A stretch of DNA of 64,000 nt from Niastella vici (GTDB lineage: Bacteria; Bacteroidota; Bacteroidia; Chitinophagales; Chitinophagaceae). A model generated the notes under the pieces. It was given only the letters and a program-made list of their open reading frames with translations. It was not told where the DNA came from and did not search any database. A program made the translations under genes and the position numbers. The stretch covers positions 1-64,000 of the forward strand of contig NZ_LVYD01000070.1 in assembly GCF_002077945.1 (NCBI RefSeq), in the 5' to 3' direction. Of this stretch, positions 43,938-53,436 are shown one piece after another (position 1 is the first letter of the stretch; the number at the start of each line of letters is the position of its first letter).

Positions 43938-46900
43938 ATGAAATATTTATTACTAACTGCATTACTTTGCTCTTTATATTTTAATGCCGTTACCCAGGTG
44001 AACCTAAACCAGGGACTCATCGCCTACTATTCGTTCAATGGCACCGCCAACGATGTAAGCGGCCAAAACAATAACCCTACTTATAATTCCACTACTTTAA
44101 CAACCGACCGGTACGGTAATGCCAACAGTGCGTGCAATTTTGACGGCATTGACGATTATATAATAGTACCCGGCACTGCAGGCATGAACACGGCTACGGC
44201 CATGACGGTAGCCATGTATTTCAACACCGAACTCACCACGCTGCAAAACCTCATTGGCAAGATCGGTTATTACAGCGGTGAAGGCGCCCAGTTTCAGGTG
44301 GCCATTAACTTCAACCTGTATCCCGGCATTTTATATGGGGTAAATAACCCGGTAGACATTTGCAACTCACAGATCGCCCTGAACTCGGCCTATGTAAATA
44401 CCGGGGGAACGGTACCCACTAACCAGTGGCATTGCCTGGTGTGCACCTATGAAGCAGGCGTGCAAAAGATCTACCTGAATGGCTTGCTGGTCAGCACGAA
44501 TAACACTTCTTTCAACACGCTCAGGCAATGTACCAACTCAGATATTCAGATCGGTACGTGGTGGCAAAATGACCAGCTACGGTTTAAAGGGAAAATGGAT
44601 GATATTCGCATCTACAACCGGGCCCTGAACCAAACCGAAGTAAATGCGCTGTGCCTTGCCAACCTGGTGCCGGTCACCGCCTCTTTCACTGCTCCGGATA
44701 CGGTGTGTGTAAACACACCGGTAACCATCACCAATACCAGTTCCAACGCCACCACCAATTACTGGTCGTTTTGTACCGGTAACCTGAATGCGCCGCCCGT
44801 GGGAGCCAACTTCAGCAGCCTGAACAGCAATCTCACTTCGCCCGTGTATATCGACTATGTACAGGAGAATGGAAACTATTATGGCTTCATGACCGATAAC
44901 TATACGGGCCACTTATTCCGGCTCGAATTCGGTAACAGCCTGCTAACCCCACCTGCCGCCATTGACCTGGGCGATTTTAACAGCAAAATACCCGATGCAG
45001 CAGAAGGCATACAGGTTGTAAAAAATGAAGGAAAATGGTACGCTATTATCGTTGGCGGAACCCTTGCAAACGGCACCACGCCCTGCATTCTGAAAGTTGA
45101 ATTCGGCGCCAACATTGCCAATAACGCACCCGTGGCAACCAATTGGGGTAATATCGGCAACCTGGCCTACCCACACGATCTGTATTTATTCAGTGATAAT
45201 GCCGGTGTTTGGCACGGGCTCACGGTTAATAGCGATAACAGTACCATTACCCGTTTCAATTTCACTAACAGTTTCGACAACACCCCAACAGCCGCGAACC
45301 TGGGTAATATCGGGAACCTCAGCGGCCCTACGGGTATCCATGCTATTAATGACAACGGCAACTGGTATGCCTTTGTTGCCAATGCAAACAGTAACACCCT
45401 TTCAAGACTTGATTTCGGCAACTCCCTGTTCAATGTGCCAACCGGCACAAACCTGGGCAATATCGGAGGCCAGTTCCATACGCCATGGGATATACAGATG
45501 ATAAATTATTGCGGCGAACTGATCGGGTATGTGATCAACGCCAACACCAGCTATAACAGCCTCATCAAATTGAACTTTTCCACTGTAACCAGCCCCCCCA
45601 CAGCAACAAGTTTTGGCAACATCGGCAATATGAATTTCCCCCATTGCCTTTCCAAAATATTCAGAGCAGGTGCCGATCTGTACACCTTTGTGCCGAACGT
45701 TAGCAACCAAACACTGACCCGGTTGCAATTCACCGGTTGCAACAATGCCAGCGTTCCCAATTCAACCAGCGCCAACCCCGGTACAGTGACCTACAACACC
45801 CCGGGCACTTATAACATTACGCTTACGGTTGATGACGGACTGCCCACGCAAACTTCGATCTGTAAACAGGTGGTTGTTTTAGCGCCGCCAGTGCATACGC
45901 CCACGCAGGCAATATCGCTTTGTGGCGGTAACCCTGTGAAAATAGGTACGGGGGTACAAAATGCGCAGTATACCTGGAATACCGGGGCCACCACCGATTC
46001 TATTGCAGTAAATACGCCGGGCATCTACTGGGTGCAAACAGACCGGTACGGCTGCAGTAACAGGGATAGCATGGTGGTAACCTCATGCGACCCTTGCGCC
46101 AACTGGTTAAGCGTTCCTAACAAACCTTCTTACGTCAACATCGGCGACCTCGATATTCCCGGCAACACGGTCACTGTTGAAGCCATGATCAACCGTACAG
46201 CAACCTATTCAGGTGGTTTGCTGTATGCCGGCGATGTGGTCTCCAAACACCATGACCCCACCGATGTAAACTACCTGTTGCGGCCAAACACGGCCGAAAT
46301 AACTACCACCAATGGTTATTACCGCACACCCGATGTTTGTGAAATAGATCTGAATAAAACGTACCATGTGGCCATGGTATACGATGGCAGCACCCTGAAG
46401 TTTTACCGCGACGGCTTTTTAATGAGCCAGGTTGCCGCCACAGGTAACCTCATACAAAATAACTGGCATACGCAGGTAGGGTTGTACGATGCGCTGGTAC
46501 TGAACACCCAATTCATAGGTTATATTAATGAAGTGCGCATCTGGAATGTTGCCCGGTCGCAGGCCCAGATCCGCCAGTACATGAACACTCCGCTTCCTTC
46601 GCCCACCACCCAAACCGGGTTACAGGCTTATTACACCTTCGATAACCTGTTGAACAAACAGGGGAACGCCACCTGGAACGGCACATTGGGCGGAAGCGCA
46701 ACCATAAATGCCACCAACCCCAATTGTACCTATACTCCTGATTCCTGTAAGGCGGCCATCGCGCAATTCACCACACCAGATACCGTGTGCGTAAATACGC
46801 CGGTGAATATTACCAACCTGTCGTTAGGCGCCTCCACCTATTACTGGAACTTTTGTGTAGCCGACGTTAATACGCCACCGGCTGCAGTGAATATTGGCAA

Positions 46901-49900
46901 CCCGAACAACCTGCTCGCCGGGCCGGTATTTATGGATTATGTATATACCAATGGTAACTACTACGCGTTTGTCGTGAATTATAATCAGGCCCGGCTGGTA
47001 CGGCTCGATTTCGGTAACAGTTTGCTCAATCCCCCCTCAGCAGTGGACCTGGGTAATTATGGCGGTTTATTGCAAGTCACCGCCAATGAAGGAATACAGG
47101 TAGTGCAGGATGGAGGCAACTGGTATGCCATCATCGTTGGCGGCAATGTCAATGTAGGCCAGCAACCCCGCATTCTCAAGATCGATTTTGGTACCAATAT
47201 TACCAGCCCCGGCACCCCTACCAACTGGGGCAATGTTGGCAATTTAATGAACCAACCCATTGACCTGCATGTTTTCAGGGAAGGCGGCAACTGGTATGGC
47301 TTTACGGTGAATGCAGAGTTCAATACCATTACCCGGTTCAACTTTGGCAGCAATTTTAATAATGCCCCCACCGCCACAGACTTGGGTAATATCGGTGGGC
47401 TGAAATACCCCACCGGTATTTACGCCATTAACGACAATGGTTACTGGCGCGTGTTTGTTGTGAACGGTGGCGATAACCAACGCAATGGCACCGCTTCTTC
47501 GCTCACCCGCCTCGATTTCGGTTCCTCCCTGTTGAACACCCCAACAGGCGTAAACCTCGGCAATCCCGGCAATATGTTGCATCACCCGCGCGACTTCACC
47601 ATTATGAAATTTTGCGGCCAGATCGTCGGGTTCGCCGTAAACGGCAACCCTTCGTATAACGACATTGTACGGCTTAATTTCAGTAACGATCTTACTGTAA
47701 CACCAACCATCACCTCATTGGGCAACCTGGGCAATCTGAATTTCCCACATTCCATTTCCAGGCTGTTCCGCGTTAACGATGAAGTATACACCTTCATCAC
47801 CAACGTTGCCAACAATACCATTACCCGCTTACGGTTTCAGGGTTGCGCCAATGCCAGTGTCTCCAGCTCTACATTACAGGATCCCCTGCCCGTCACTTAT
47901 TCGAGCCCGGGAACCTATAATATCAACCTCACCATCGATGATGGTTTGCCAACCCAAACCAGTTATTGTAAACAGGTAGTGGTGCTCGATGTTCCGGCAC
48001 ATACGCCCACCAAAGCACTTGATCTCTGTACCGGCGATTCTATAAAGATCGGCACCGGTATAAAATATGCGCAATATACCTGGAACACGGGGGCAAAAAC
48101 TGATTCCATTACAGCGAAAACAGCCGGCACTTACTGGGTACAAACAGACAGGTACGGATGTACCAACCGCGATAGCACAGTAATAACGGCCCTTGCCAAA
48201 CCAGTAGTTAACCTGGGGCCCGATTTAACATTATGTGATGTAAAAAATGTATTGCTCGATGCCGGTAACGCCGGCGCCGGATTCCTGTGGCAGGATGGCT
48301 CTACGGCACAAACCTTTACAGCCAATAGTTCCGGAAAGTATTACGTAAGGGTGACCAATACCCAGGGATGTGTGAACAGCGATACAATATCCCTTTCAAA
48401 AGTAACGGTGATACCGGCCGACCTGTATTACAAACAGGCTATTTGTAATCCGCTGGCTGTTCAGTTTTACGGCACAGGCAATAACCTGTCGAATGCGTAC
48501 TGGGTATTTGGCGATGGCAACTCGGCCACCGGCAACCTGAACAGCGCCAATACGTACGCCGCCTTCGGGAATTATACCGTGAAATTCGGTTATGAAACCA
48601 ATGGCTGTAAAGACACCATCACCCGCACCATTGCCATTCAGGTAACCAATGCCGACCTCATTCTTACGCCCGATACCACCATCTGTTTCAACACCACCAA
48701 ACAATTGCGCGCCCAGCCGGCCCTGAGTTTCTGCTGGTCGCCAGGCACTTTCCTCAATAATGCGAATGTGACCAACCCGGTCACCAGCACACCGGGAAAA
48801 ATAACCTATTATTATACAGCCGAGGTTACAGGAAATAATCTAATTACAAATGGGAATTTCAATGGTGGTAACAGCGGATTCACTTCGGGCTACAGCTTTG
48901 CCAATCCCAATGTGACCGAAGGACAATACTTTGTTGGCGCCAGTCCGCAAACCTGGAACCCTTCGCTCAGCACCTGTACCGACCATACTACCGGCAACGG
49001 AAATATGCTGTTGGTGAACGGCGCACCGGTAGCGAATGTAAATGTATGGAACACCACTGTTGCTGTAACGCCTAATACGAACTATGCCTTCTCAACCTGG
49101 ATACAGGCATTATACACGCCCAACCCGGCGCAATTGAGCTTTAGTATCAATGGCCGGCAGGTAGGCAGCCCCATCACCGCCAGCCTGCCAACCTGTACCT
49201 GGAGCCAGTTCTACACCACCTGGAATTCCGGAAATAATACAACGGCCACTATTGCCATTGTAAATAATAACACCCAGGTGCAGGGAAACGACTTCGCCCT
49301 TGATGACATTTCTTTTGCCCCGGTATTTATACAACGCGACAGTGTTATCATTTCAGTAGACACCCCCATTGTAAAAACGAATAACGACACCACAATTTGT
49401 ATAAATGGAAAAGTGCAATTACAGGCAAGCGGTGCCGCTACTTTTAACTGGACGCCCGCTGCTGGTTTAAATAATACCACCATCAGCAACCCGGTAGCAT
49501 CCCCGGTTGCCAATACCAGTTACATTGTAACAGGGCAAACCATCAATGGCTGTACGGCCAAAGACACGGTTGCCATTAGTTTGCATGCGGTTCCAACCAT
49601 TATTACCGATCATGATCTGGTAACCTGCCCCAATACCCCCGTTCAGTTAACCGCCAATACTACCATGGCCACTTACAGCTGGACGCCGGCTGCTGCGGTC
49701 AGCAACCCGGCCATTGCCAACCCAATGGCCACAACAGGTACAAACGCTATGTACAAAGTGCAGGTAACCGATGCGTATAATTGCAGTTATAGCGATTCGG
49801 TGTATGTACAGGTACGCACCTTCAAATTCTCTGCCGGCATGAACGCTGTTATTTGCAAGGGCTCATCCATTACCATGCAGGCGATTGGCGGCGACCAGTA

Positions 49901-50567
49901 TTTGTGGACCCCGGCAAGCTCACTGAACGATGCCGCCAGCGCAACGCCCATTGCCACGCCCGACACTACCACGTTATACCACGTTACTATCAGGGAAAGC
50001 AATTGCGGCACCGACACCACCTTCCACGTACGGATAGCCGTAAACCCTACTCCCGTTGTAAAAGCAGAAAAGATCAACGATATCGATTGTCTGGTACACT
50101 CAGCCAAACTGAAAGCATCCGGTTCTGCCGGCAGTTCTTATTTGTGGGCGCCTGCCCGGGGGCTCGACTACCCCACCCTGCCCGATCCGGTTTCCACTGC
50201 CGACACCACCACCACCTATTTTGTGACCGGCACCAATCAATATGGTTGCTCAGACATAGATAGTGTTACCGTGTATGTTACTGCAACCGGAAAAGTTTCC
50301 TTTGAAGTACCCAATGCCTTTACACCCAATGGCGATGGGCTCAACGATTGCCTGGGTTTAAAAAGCTGGGGCGGCGCTACCATTGAAGAATTTTCCATCT
50401 TCAGCCGTTGGGGCGAACGGGTGTTTACCACCAACAAACCAGGCGTTTGCTGGGATGGCCGTTTCAGGGGCGAACCGCTGCCAGCAGGCGGTTACACCTA
50501 TATTATAAAAGCCAAAACTTATTGTGGAACCATTAAACGATCGGGAATAGTGATGTTGTTAAGATAA
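43938..50567 (+). CDS. Giant LamG/PKD/propeller surface protein with T9SS type B (gliding-motility) C-terminus
   Basis: This 2209-aa protein starts with a signal peptide (1-19). LamG domain 1 is at about 25-240 (GLIAYYSFNG, DGIDDYIIVPG, DDIRIYNRAL). Module A, about 246-650, begins as a PKD domain (TAPDTVCVNTPVTITN ... YWSFC), is interrupted by a propeller of LGNIGN-type blades, and resumes as PKD (TYNTPGTYNITLTVDDG). LamG domain 2 is at about 715-930. Module B, about 940-1350, repeats the same nested design. Several Ig/PKD-like domains follow, one seemingly interrupted by a jelly-roll domain (about 1633-1795; LITNGNFNGG, FALDDISF). The end (about 2120-2209; VPNAFTPNGDGLND, FSRWGERVF, AGGYTY) is the CHU_C/gliding-motility type B sorting signal. 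Predicted surface adhesin or glycan-binding protein; no enzyme site seen. Confidence 0.93.
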   Translation: MKYLLLTALLCSLYFNAVTQVNLNQGLIAYYSFNGTANDVSGQNNNPTYNSTTLTTDRYGNANSACNFDGIDDYIIVPGTAGMNTATAMTVAMYFNTELTTLQNLIGKIGYYSGEGAQFQVAINFNLYPGILYGVNNPVDICNSQIALNSAYVNTGGTVPTNQWHCLVCTYEAGVQKIYLNGLLVSTNNTSFNTLRQCTNSDIQIGTWWQNDQLRFKGKMDDIRIYNRALNQTEVNALCLANLVPVTASFTAPDTVCVNTPVTITNTSSNATTNYWSFCTGNLNAPPVGANFSSLNSNLTSPVYIDYVQENGNYYGFMTDNYTGHLFRLEFGNSLLTPPAAIDLGDFNSKIPDAAEGIQVVKNEGKWYAIIVGGTLANGTTPCILKVEFGANIANNAPVATNWGNIGNLAYPHDLYLFSDNAGVWHGLTVNSDNSTITRFNFTNSFDNTPTAANLGNIGNLSGPTGIHAINDNGNWYAFVANANSNTLSRLDFGNSLFNVPTGTNLGNIGGQFHTPWDIQMINYCGELIGYVINANTSYNSLIKLNFSTVTSPPTATSFGNIGNMNFPHCLSKIFRAGADLYTFVPNVSNQTLTRLQFTGCNNASVPNSTSANPGTVTYNTPGTYNITLTVDDGLPTQTSICKQVVVLAPPVHTPTQAISLCGGNPVKIGTGVQNAQYTWNTGATTDSIAVNTPGIYWVQTDRYGCSNRDSMVVTSCDPCANWLSVPNKPSYVNIGDLDIPGNTVTVEAMINRTATYSGGLLYAGDVVSKHHDPTDVNYLLRPNTAEITTTNGYYRTPDVCEIDLNKTYHVAMVYDGSTLKFYRDGFLMSQVAATGNLIQNNWHTQVGLYDALVLNTQFIGYINEVRIWNVARSQAQIRQYMNTPLPSPTTQTGLQAYYTFDNLLNKQGNATWNGTLGGSATINATNPNCTYTPDSCKAAIAQFTTPDTVCVNTPVNITNLSLGASTYYWNFCVADVNTPPAAVNIGNPNNLLAGPVFMDYVYTNGNYYAFVVNYNQARLVRLDFGNSLLNPPSAVDLGNYGGLLQVTANEGIQVVQDGGNWYAIIVGGNVNVGQQPRILKIDFGTNITSPGTPTNWGNVGNLMNQPIDLHVFREGGNWYGFTVNAEFNTITRFNFGSNFNNAPTATDLGNIGGLKYPTGIYAINDNGYWRVFVVNGGDNQRNGTASSLTRLDFGSSLLNTPTGVNLGNPGNMLHHPRDFTIMKFCGQIVGFAVNGNPSYNDIVRLNFSNDLTVTPTITSLGNLGNLNFPHSISRLFRVNDEVYTFITNVANNTITRLRFQGCANASVSSSTLQDPLPVTYSSPGTYNINLTIDDGLPTQTSYCKQVVVLDVPAHTPTKALDLCTGDSIKIGTGIKYAQYTWNTGAKTDSITAKTAGTYWVQTDRYGCTNRDSTVITALAKPVVNLGPDLTLCDVKNVLLDAGNAGAGFLWQDGSTAQTFTANSSGKYYVRVTNTQGCVNSDTISLSKVTVIPADLYYKQAICNPLAVQFYGTGNNLSNAYWVFGDGNSATGNLNSANTYAAFGNYTVKFGYETNGCKDTITRTIAIQVTNADLILTPDTTICFNTTKQLRAQPALSFCWSPGTFLNNANVTNPVTSTPGKITYYYTAEVTGNNLITNGNFNGGNSGFTSGYSFANPNVTEGQYFVGASPQTWNPSLSTCTDHTTGNGNMLLVNGAPVANVNVWNTTVAVTPNTNYAFSTWIQALYTPNPAQLSFSINGRQVGSPITASLPTCTWSQFYTTWNSGNNTTATIAIVNNNTQVQGNDFALDDISFAPVFIQRDSVIISVDTPIVKTNNDTTICINGKVQLQASGAATFNWTPAAGLNNTTISNPVASPVANTSYIVTGQTINGCTAKDTVAISLHAVPTIITDHDLVTCPNTPVQLTANTTMATYSWTPAAAVSNPAIANPMATTGTNAMYKVQVTDAYNCSYSDSVYVQVRTFKFSAGMNAVICKGSSITMQAIGGDQYLWTPASSLNDAASATPIATPDTTTLYHVTIRESNCGTDTTFHVRIAVNPTPVVKAEKINDIDCLVHSAKLKASGSAGSSYLWAPARGLDYPTLPDPVSTADTTTTYFVTGTNQYGCSDIDSVTVYVTATGKVSFEVPNAFTPNGDGLNDCLGLKSWGGATIEEFSIFSRWGERVFTTNKPGVCWDGRFRGEPLPAGGYTYIIKAKTYCGTIKRSGIVMLLR

Positions 50568-50598
50568 GTGAGCCCATCGTAAAATAAAAGAACCCTTT

Positions 50599-50642
50599 AT
50601 ACAAAAGAAAAAGCCCTTTAAAAAGGGCCTTTTCTTTTGTAT
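50599..50642. terminator. Perfect bidirectional terminator
   Basis: A palindrome of about 20 bp arms (outer ATACAAAAGAAAAAG, inner GGGC/GCCC) with A- and T-rich arms, so either strand shows a GC stem followed by T's. It sits between the giant adhesin gene (+) and the LamG gene (-). Confidence 0.85.
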
Positions 50643-50712
50643 GAATTTTGTTTTTGATTAATTCTTAAACGTCTCTGCCCGTTTGTTGATCGCACAATCG
50701 GTCAATACGCGG

Positions 50713-51534
50713 TTATCTTTTATGTATTCGTCTGGGGCGCTGGTCTGCTTCCTGCGAAACGGTTGCGGCCAGTTTGGCAATCTCGCACTCATTTAAAACC
50801 CGGTTATATAATCGAACTTCATCCAGTTTTCCATCAATAGAAACAATATCCGCCTTCCACCAGCCACCGATCAGCAGATCGCCGCCAGAACACTTTTTAG
50901 CCGTTTGGAAAGTTCTTTTTTTTGTACTCTGCAATACCCCATCAACATATAATTTCTGCAGGCCTTTGCCAAATGTAGCGATGATATTATACCACCTTCC
51001 CGGCTGAATGCCCTGTTTGCTATAACAGGCCATCGAGGGATCGTATCCGTAAAGAGTGGAACAACCATCTGCGTTTGATGTAACACCGTAGTTCCAGGCA
51101 TTGTCATCGGGCTGGCTTTCATGTATACCAAAGATCAATGACTCACCTGTTTCATAATTGATGCGGCTGATAGTTACATTCCTTCGATCAGCGTTATTGA
51201 CCATCACAAGGAATGATATGGACAGCGAATCTGCATTCAGCTTTTTGTTTCCGGGCACTATCAAATAATCATCTGTTCCATCAAACTCCGCTGCTTTATT
51301 AGCCTCACCGTGACAATCCGCCGCCAGGTGAGCCCCGTTCCTTGAAAAAGCATGTAGCCCATTACCACTGGCATCTTTATAATTACCGTTAAAGGGATAA
51401 TAAGCCAGTAATCCCCGCTTCAGATCCGAAGCACAGGTTGGCTCGGTAACAGGTGCTGGTTTATGTATGATACTGTTTTTTTTGAAAGCCATCAACAGGA
51501 GAAGGGCGCCTGCCGATAATACAAGTTTTTTCAT
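50713..51534 (-). CDS. LamG-domain protein, secreted, no lipobox
   Basis: The 273-aa protein starts MKKLVLSAGALLLLMAFKK, a signal-peptide-like segment in which the cysteine seen in its neighbour is missing. A LamG/concanavalin-like domain fills the rest (about 40-255; RGLLAYYPFNGNYKDASGNG, TDDYLIVPGNKKL, GRWYNIIATF, LYVDGVLQS, DEVRLYNRVLNECEIAKL). The frame opens five codons earlier at a GTG, but the ATG at 51534 is chosen. It is a close paralogue of the lipoprotein at 51650-52459 and of the first LamG domain of the 2209-aa adhesin. The C-terminal tail (QEADQRPRRIHKR) is basic and not shared. Confidence 0.86.
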   Translation of the reverse strand: MKKLVLSAGALLLLMAFKKNSIIHKPAPVTEPTCASDLKRGLLAYYPFNGNYKDASGNGLHAFSRNGAHLAADCHGEANKAAEFDGTDDYLIVPGNKKLNADSLSISFLVMVNNADRRNVTISRINYETGESLIFGIHESQPDDNAWNYGVTSNADGCSTLYGYDPSMACYSKQGIQPGRWYNIIATFGKGLQKLYVDGVLQSTKKRTFQTAKKCSGGDLLIGGWWKADIVSIDGKLDEVRLYNRVLNECEIAKLAATVSQEADQRPRRIHKR

Positions 51535-51585
51535 GGTAAGGGGTTTCACCGTAAACTTAAAACTTATTACCTGTTACTAAAAGCC

Positions 51586-51628
51586 CACCTAATAAAAAAG
51601 CCCCATTAAAGGGCTTTTTTATTAGGTG
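51586..51628. terminator. Terminator between the LamG paralogues
   Basis: CACCTAATAAAAAAGCCC (51586-51603) pairs perfectly with 51611-51628 around a 7-nt loop. The A/T-rich arms give a U-tract on either strand. It lies between two minus-strand genes, so it should end the transcript of the upstream one and isolate the downstream one. Confidence 0.85.
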
Positions 51629-51649
51629 CGTTGCTAAAATTAGTTCTTC

Positions 51650-52459
51650 TTAATTCTTAAACGTTTCTGCCAGCTTGCTGATCTCACAATCGGTCAATGC
51701 CCGGTTGTACAACCGAACTTCATCAATTTTACCGTCAATAGATACAATGTCCGATTTCCACCAGCCACCGATCATCAGGTCGGCATTATCGCATTTTTTG
51801 GCTTTGGTAAATGTTCTGGTATTGGAAGATTGCAGCACCCCATCAACATATAATTTCATAACACCCCCTACAAAGGAAGCAATGATATTATTCCATCTGC
51901 CTGGTTGTATGGGACCATTGCCATAGATAGTGCCTGATGCTGTTGGATCGTAAGAATACAATTTTGAACAATCATCGGTTCCCGGCACCAAGCCAAAACC
52001 CCATTTATTATCGGTAGGCTGACTGTGATGTATTCCGTATATCAGGGATTGTCCGGTTTCAAAATTGATCCTGCTTATGGTCACATGGCGGCGGGTATTG
52101 GAATTCACCATTACCTGGAATGAGATAGTTACCGTATCTGAATTCAATTTAGCGCTGCCCGGTACTATCAGGTAATCATCTACCCCGTCGAACCCGGCAC
52201 TACTGTTTGAGCGGCCAAGGAAATCGGTTGTGAGGTAAGCTCCATTCTTCGCGGTGGCATTATTACCGTTACCGCTGACATCATTAAAATTACCGCTGAA
52301 AGGATAATAGGCCAGTAGCCCTTTCGACAGGTCTGTTTTACAAACTACCGTAGAATCTGGACTGGGGGTACTGCAATTATTATTTGCGCACTTATCACAA
52401 TCCTTTTTACAGGCGGCCAGGGAAGCAATGGCCAATAAACTAACAAAAGTTTTTTTCAT
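51650..52459 (-). CDS. LamG-domain lipoprotein
   Basis: The 269-aa lipoprotein has MKKTFVSLLAIASLAAC with the lipobox LAAC (Cys17), then a Cys-rich linker (KKDCDKCANNNC) that could bind metal or form disulphides. One LamG domain follows (about 45-265; KGLLAYYPFSGNFNDVSGNG, VDDYLIVPGSAKL, GRWNNIIASF, DEVRLYNRALTDCEISKL). The frame is open to 52507, but the ATG at 52459 starts the signal peptide exactly. Paralogue of the next gene downstream. Predicted to sit on the outer membrane and bind carbohydrate or protein ligands; no catalytic site. Confidence 0.88.
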   Translation of the reverse strand: MKKTFVSLLAIASLAACKKDCDKCANNNCSTPSPDSTVVCKTDLSKGLLAYYPFSGNFNDVSGNGNNATAKNGAYLTTDFLGRSNSSAGFDGVDDYLIVPGSAKLNSDTVTISFQVMVNSNTRRHVTISRINFETGQSLIYGIHHSQPTDNKWGFGLVPGTDDCSKLYSYDPTASGTIYGNGPIQPGRWNNIIASFVGGVMKLYVDGVLQSSNTRTFTKAKKCDNADLMIGGWWKSDIVSIDGKIDEVRLYNRALTDCEISKLAETFKN

Positions 52460-52612
52460 GCTATTGGGTGTAAAGATTAAGGCCGTAAAATTAATAAACC
52501 ACCCCACACATTAAAATAAAACCAATAAGCGCGTAGAAAATGGCAAAAAGCGTGTTGATTTGGGCGATAGACGTGTAACTCCCAATCACTAAACGTAAGA
52601 AATACGCGTTTT

Positions 52613-53377
52613 TTAAGCCATCCTGTTTAGAATGCCTTTTTCTTCCATAACAAAAGCTAAAAATTGCTGCAACCCCATTTTCTTTTCGGGAGTAAGCTCA
52701 TAACTGATGTGTTGGGTATAATAAGCATGCAGGTCAAACACCGGGAAAGGGTTTTCGGCCACGGCCCGGTCAATATGTAGCAGCCCCTCTTTATTGGCGG
52801 CATTGAAGTCGGTAATAAAGTCTTGTGGTAAAGGTTTGTTGCTTACCCAGGCGGCGAATACAAAGGGCAACCTGGTAAAATTGATCCAGGCTTCGCCCAG
52901 GTCGTAAATATAGGGGGAAACCTTGCGTTGCTCCAGTGCCCGGTCGCCAATGACCACTCCGGCGGTGGTACCCTTTATGGAAGCCCGGTAATCACTCCGG
53001 GTATCAACCAGTTCGGGTGCTATTTTCCAGTATTTCCGCAACAGCACTTTGGCCAGCGCCACCGAAGTACGGCTCTGGTAATCGAGCAGTACTTTTTCGA
53101 TCTTTTCAATGGGCACTTCACTAAAAATGGCCACTGATGCAACGGGCCCCGTACAACCTATACAATAATCGGTAATAATTTGATGCTCTTTCAAATGCGG
53201 GATCACCGCCACGGGTACCAGCCCCACATCAATTGTACCCTCAACCAGCATACGCGCCACATTGGCCGGATAATCCTCAATCAACAACAACCTGCTGGCC
53301 ACCGCCGCCTGCTGAATTCCATATATTAAAGGCTTCGTATTGAGATAATTAACAATTCCAACCTTAATCTTATTCAA
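52613..53377 (-). CDS. mqnA: Chorismate dehydratase of the futalosine menaquinone pathway
   Basis: This 254-aa cytoplasmic enzyme converts chorismate to 3-enolpyruvyl-benzoate, the first step of futalosine-dependent menaquinone synthesis. The fold is periplasmic-binding-protein-like. Family hallmarks are KVGIVNYLNTKPL (start), VGLVPVAVIP (about 51-60), the central SRTSVALAKVLL and INFTRLPFVFAAW. A GTG at 53398 would add seven residues, but that codon lies inside the -7 promoter box. I therefore choose the TTG at 53377, which gives the canonical N-terminus and a leader of about 14 nt. Divergent from purB, with only 59 bp between the starts. Confidence 0.93.
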   Translation of the reverse strand: MNKIKVGIVNYLNTKPLIYGIQQAAVASRLLLIEDYPANVARMLVEGTIDVGLVPVAVIPHLKEHQIITDYCIGCTGPVASVAIFSEVPIEKIEKVLLDYQSRTSVALAKVLLRKYWKIAPELVDTRSDYRASIKGTTAGVVIGDRALEQRKVSPYIYDLGEAWINFTRLPFVFAAWVSNKPLPQDFITDFNAANKEGLLHIDRAVAENPFPVFDLHAYYTQHISYELTPEKKMGLQQFLAFVMEEKGILNRMA

Positions 53378-53397
53378 TTGATTTAATTTTGCGGGCA

Positions 53398-53427
53398 CAA
53401 AGGTACTTGACAGGCCTTAATAAACAA
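53398..53427 (-). promoter_or_regulatory. mqnA promoter
   Basis: On the minus strand TTG (53427-53425), 19 nt, TACCTTTG (53405-53398). It fits the Bacteroidota consensus and predicts initiation near 53391, which decides the mqnA start codon. Confidence 0.75.
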
Positions 53428-53436
53428 CAATTGTTC

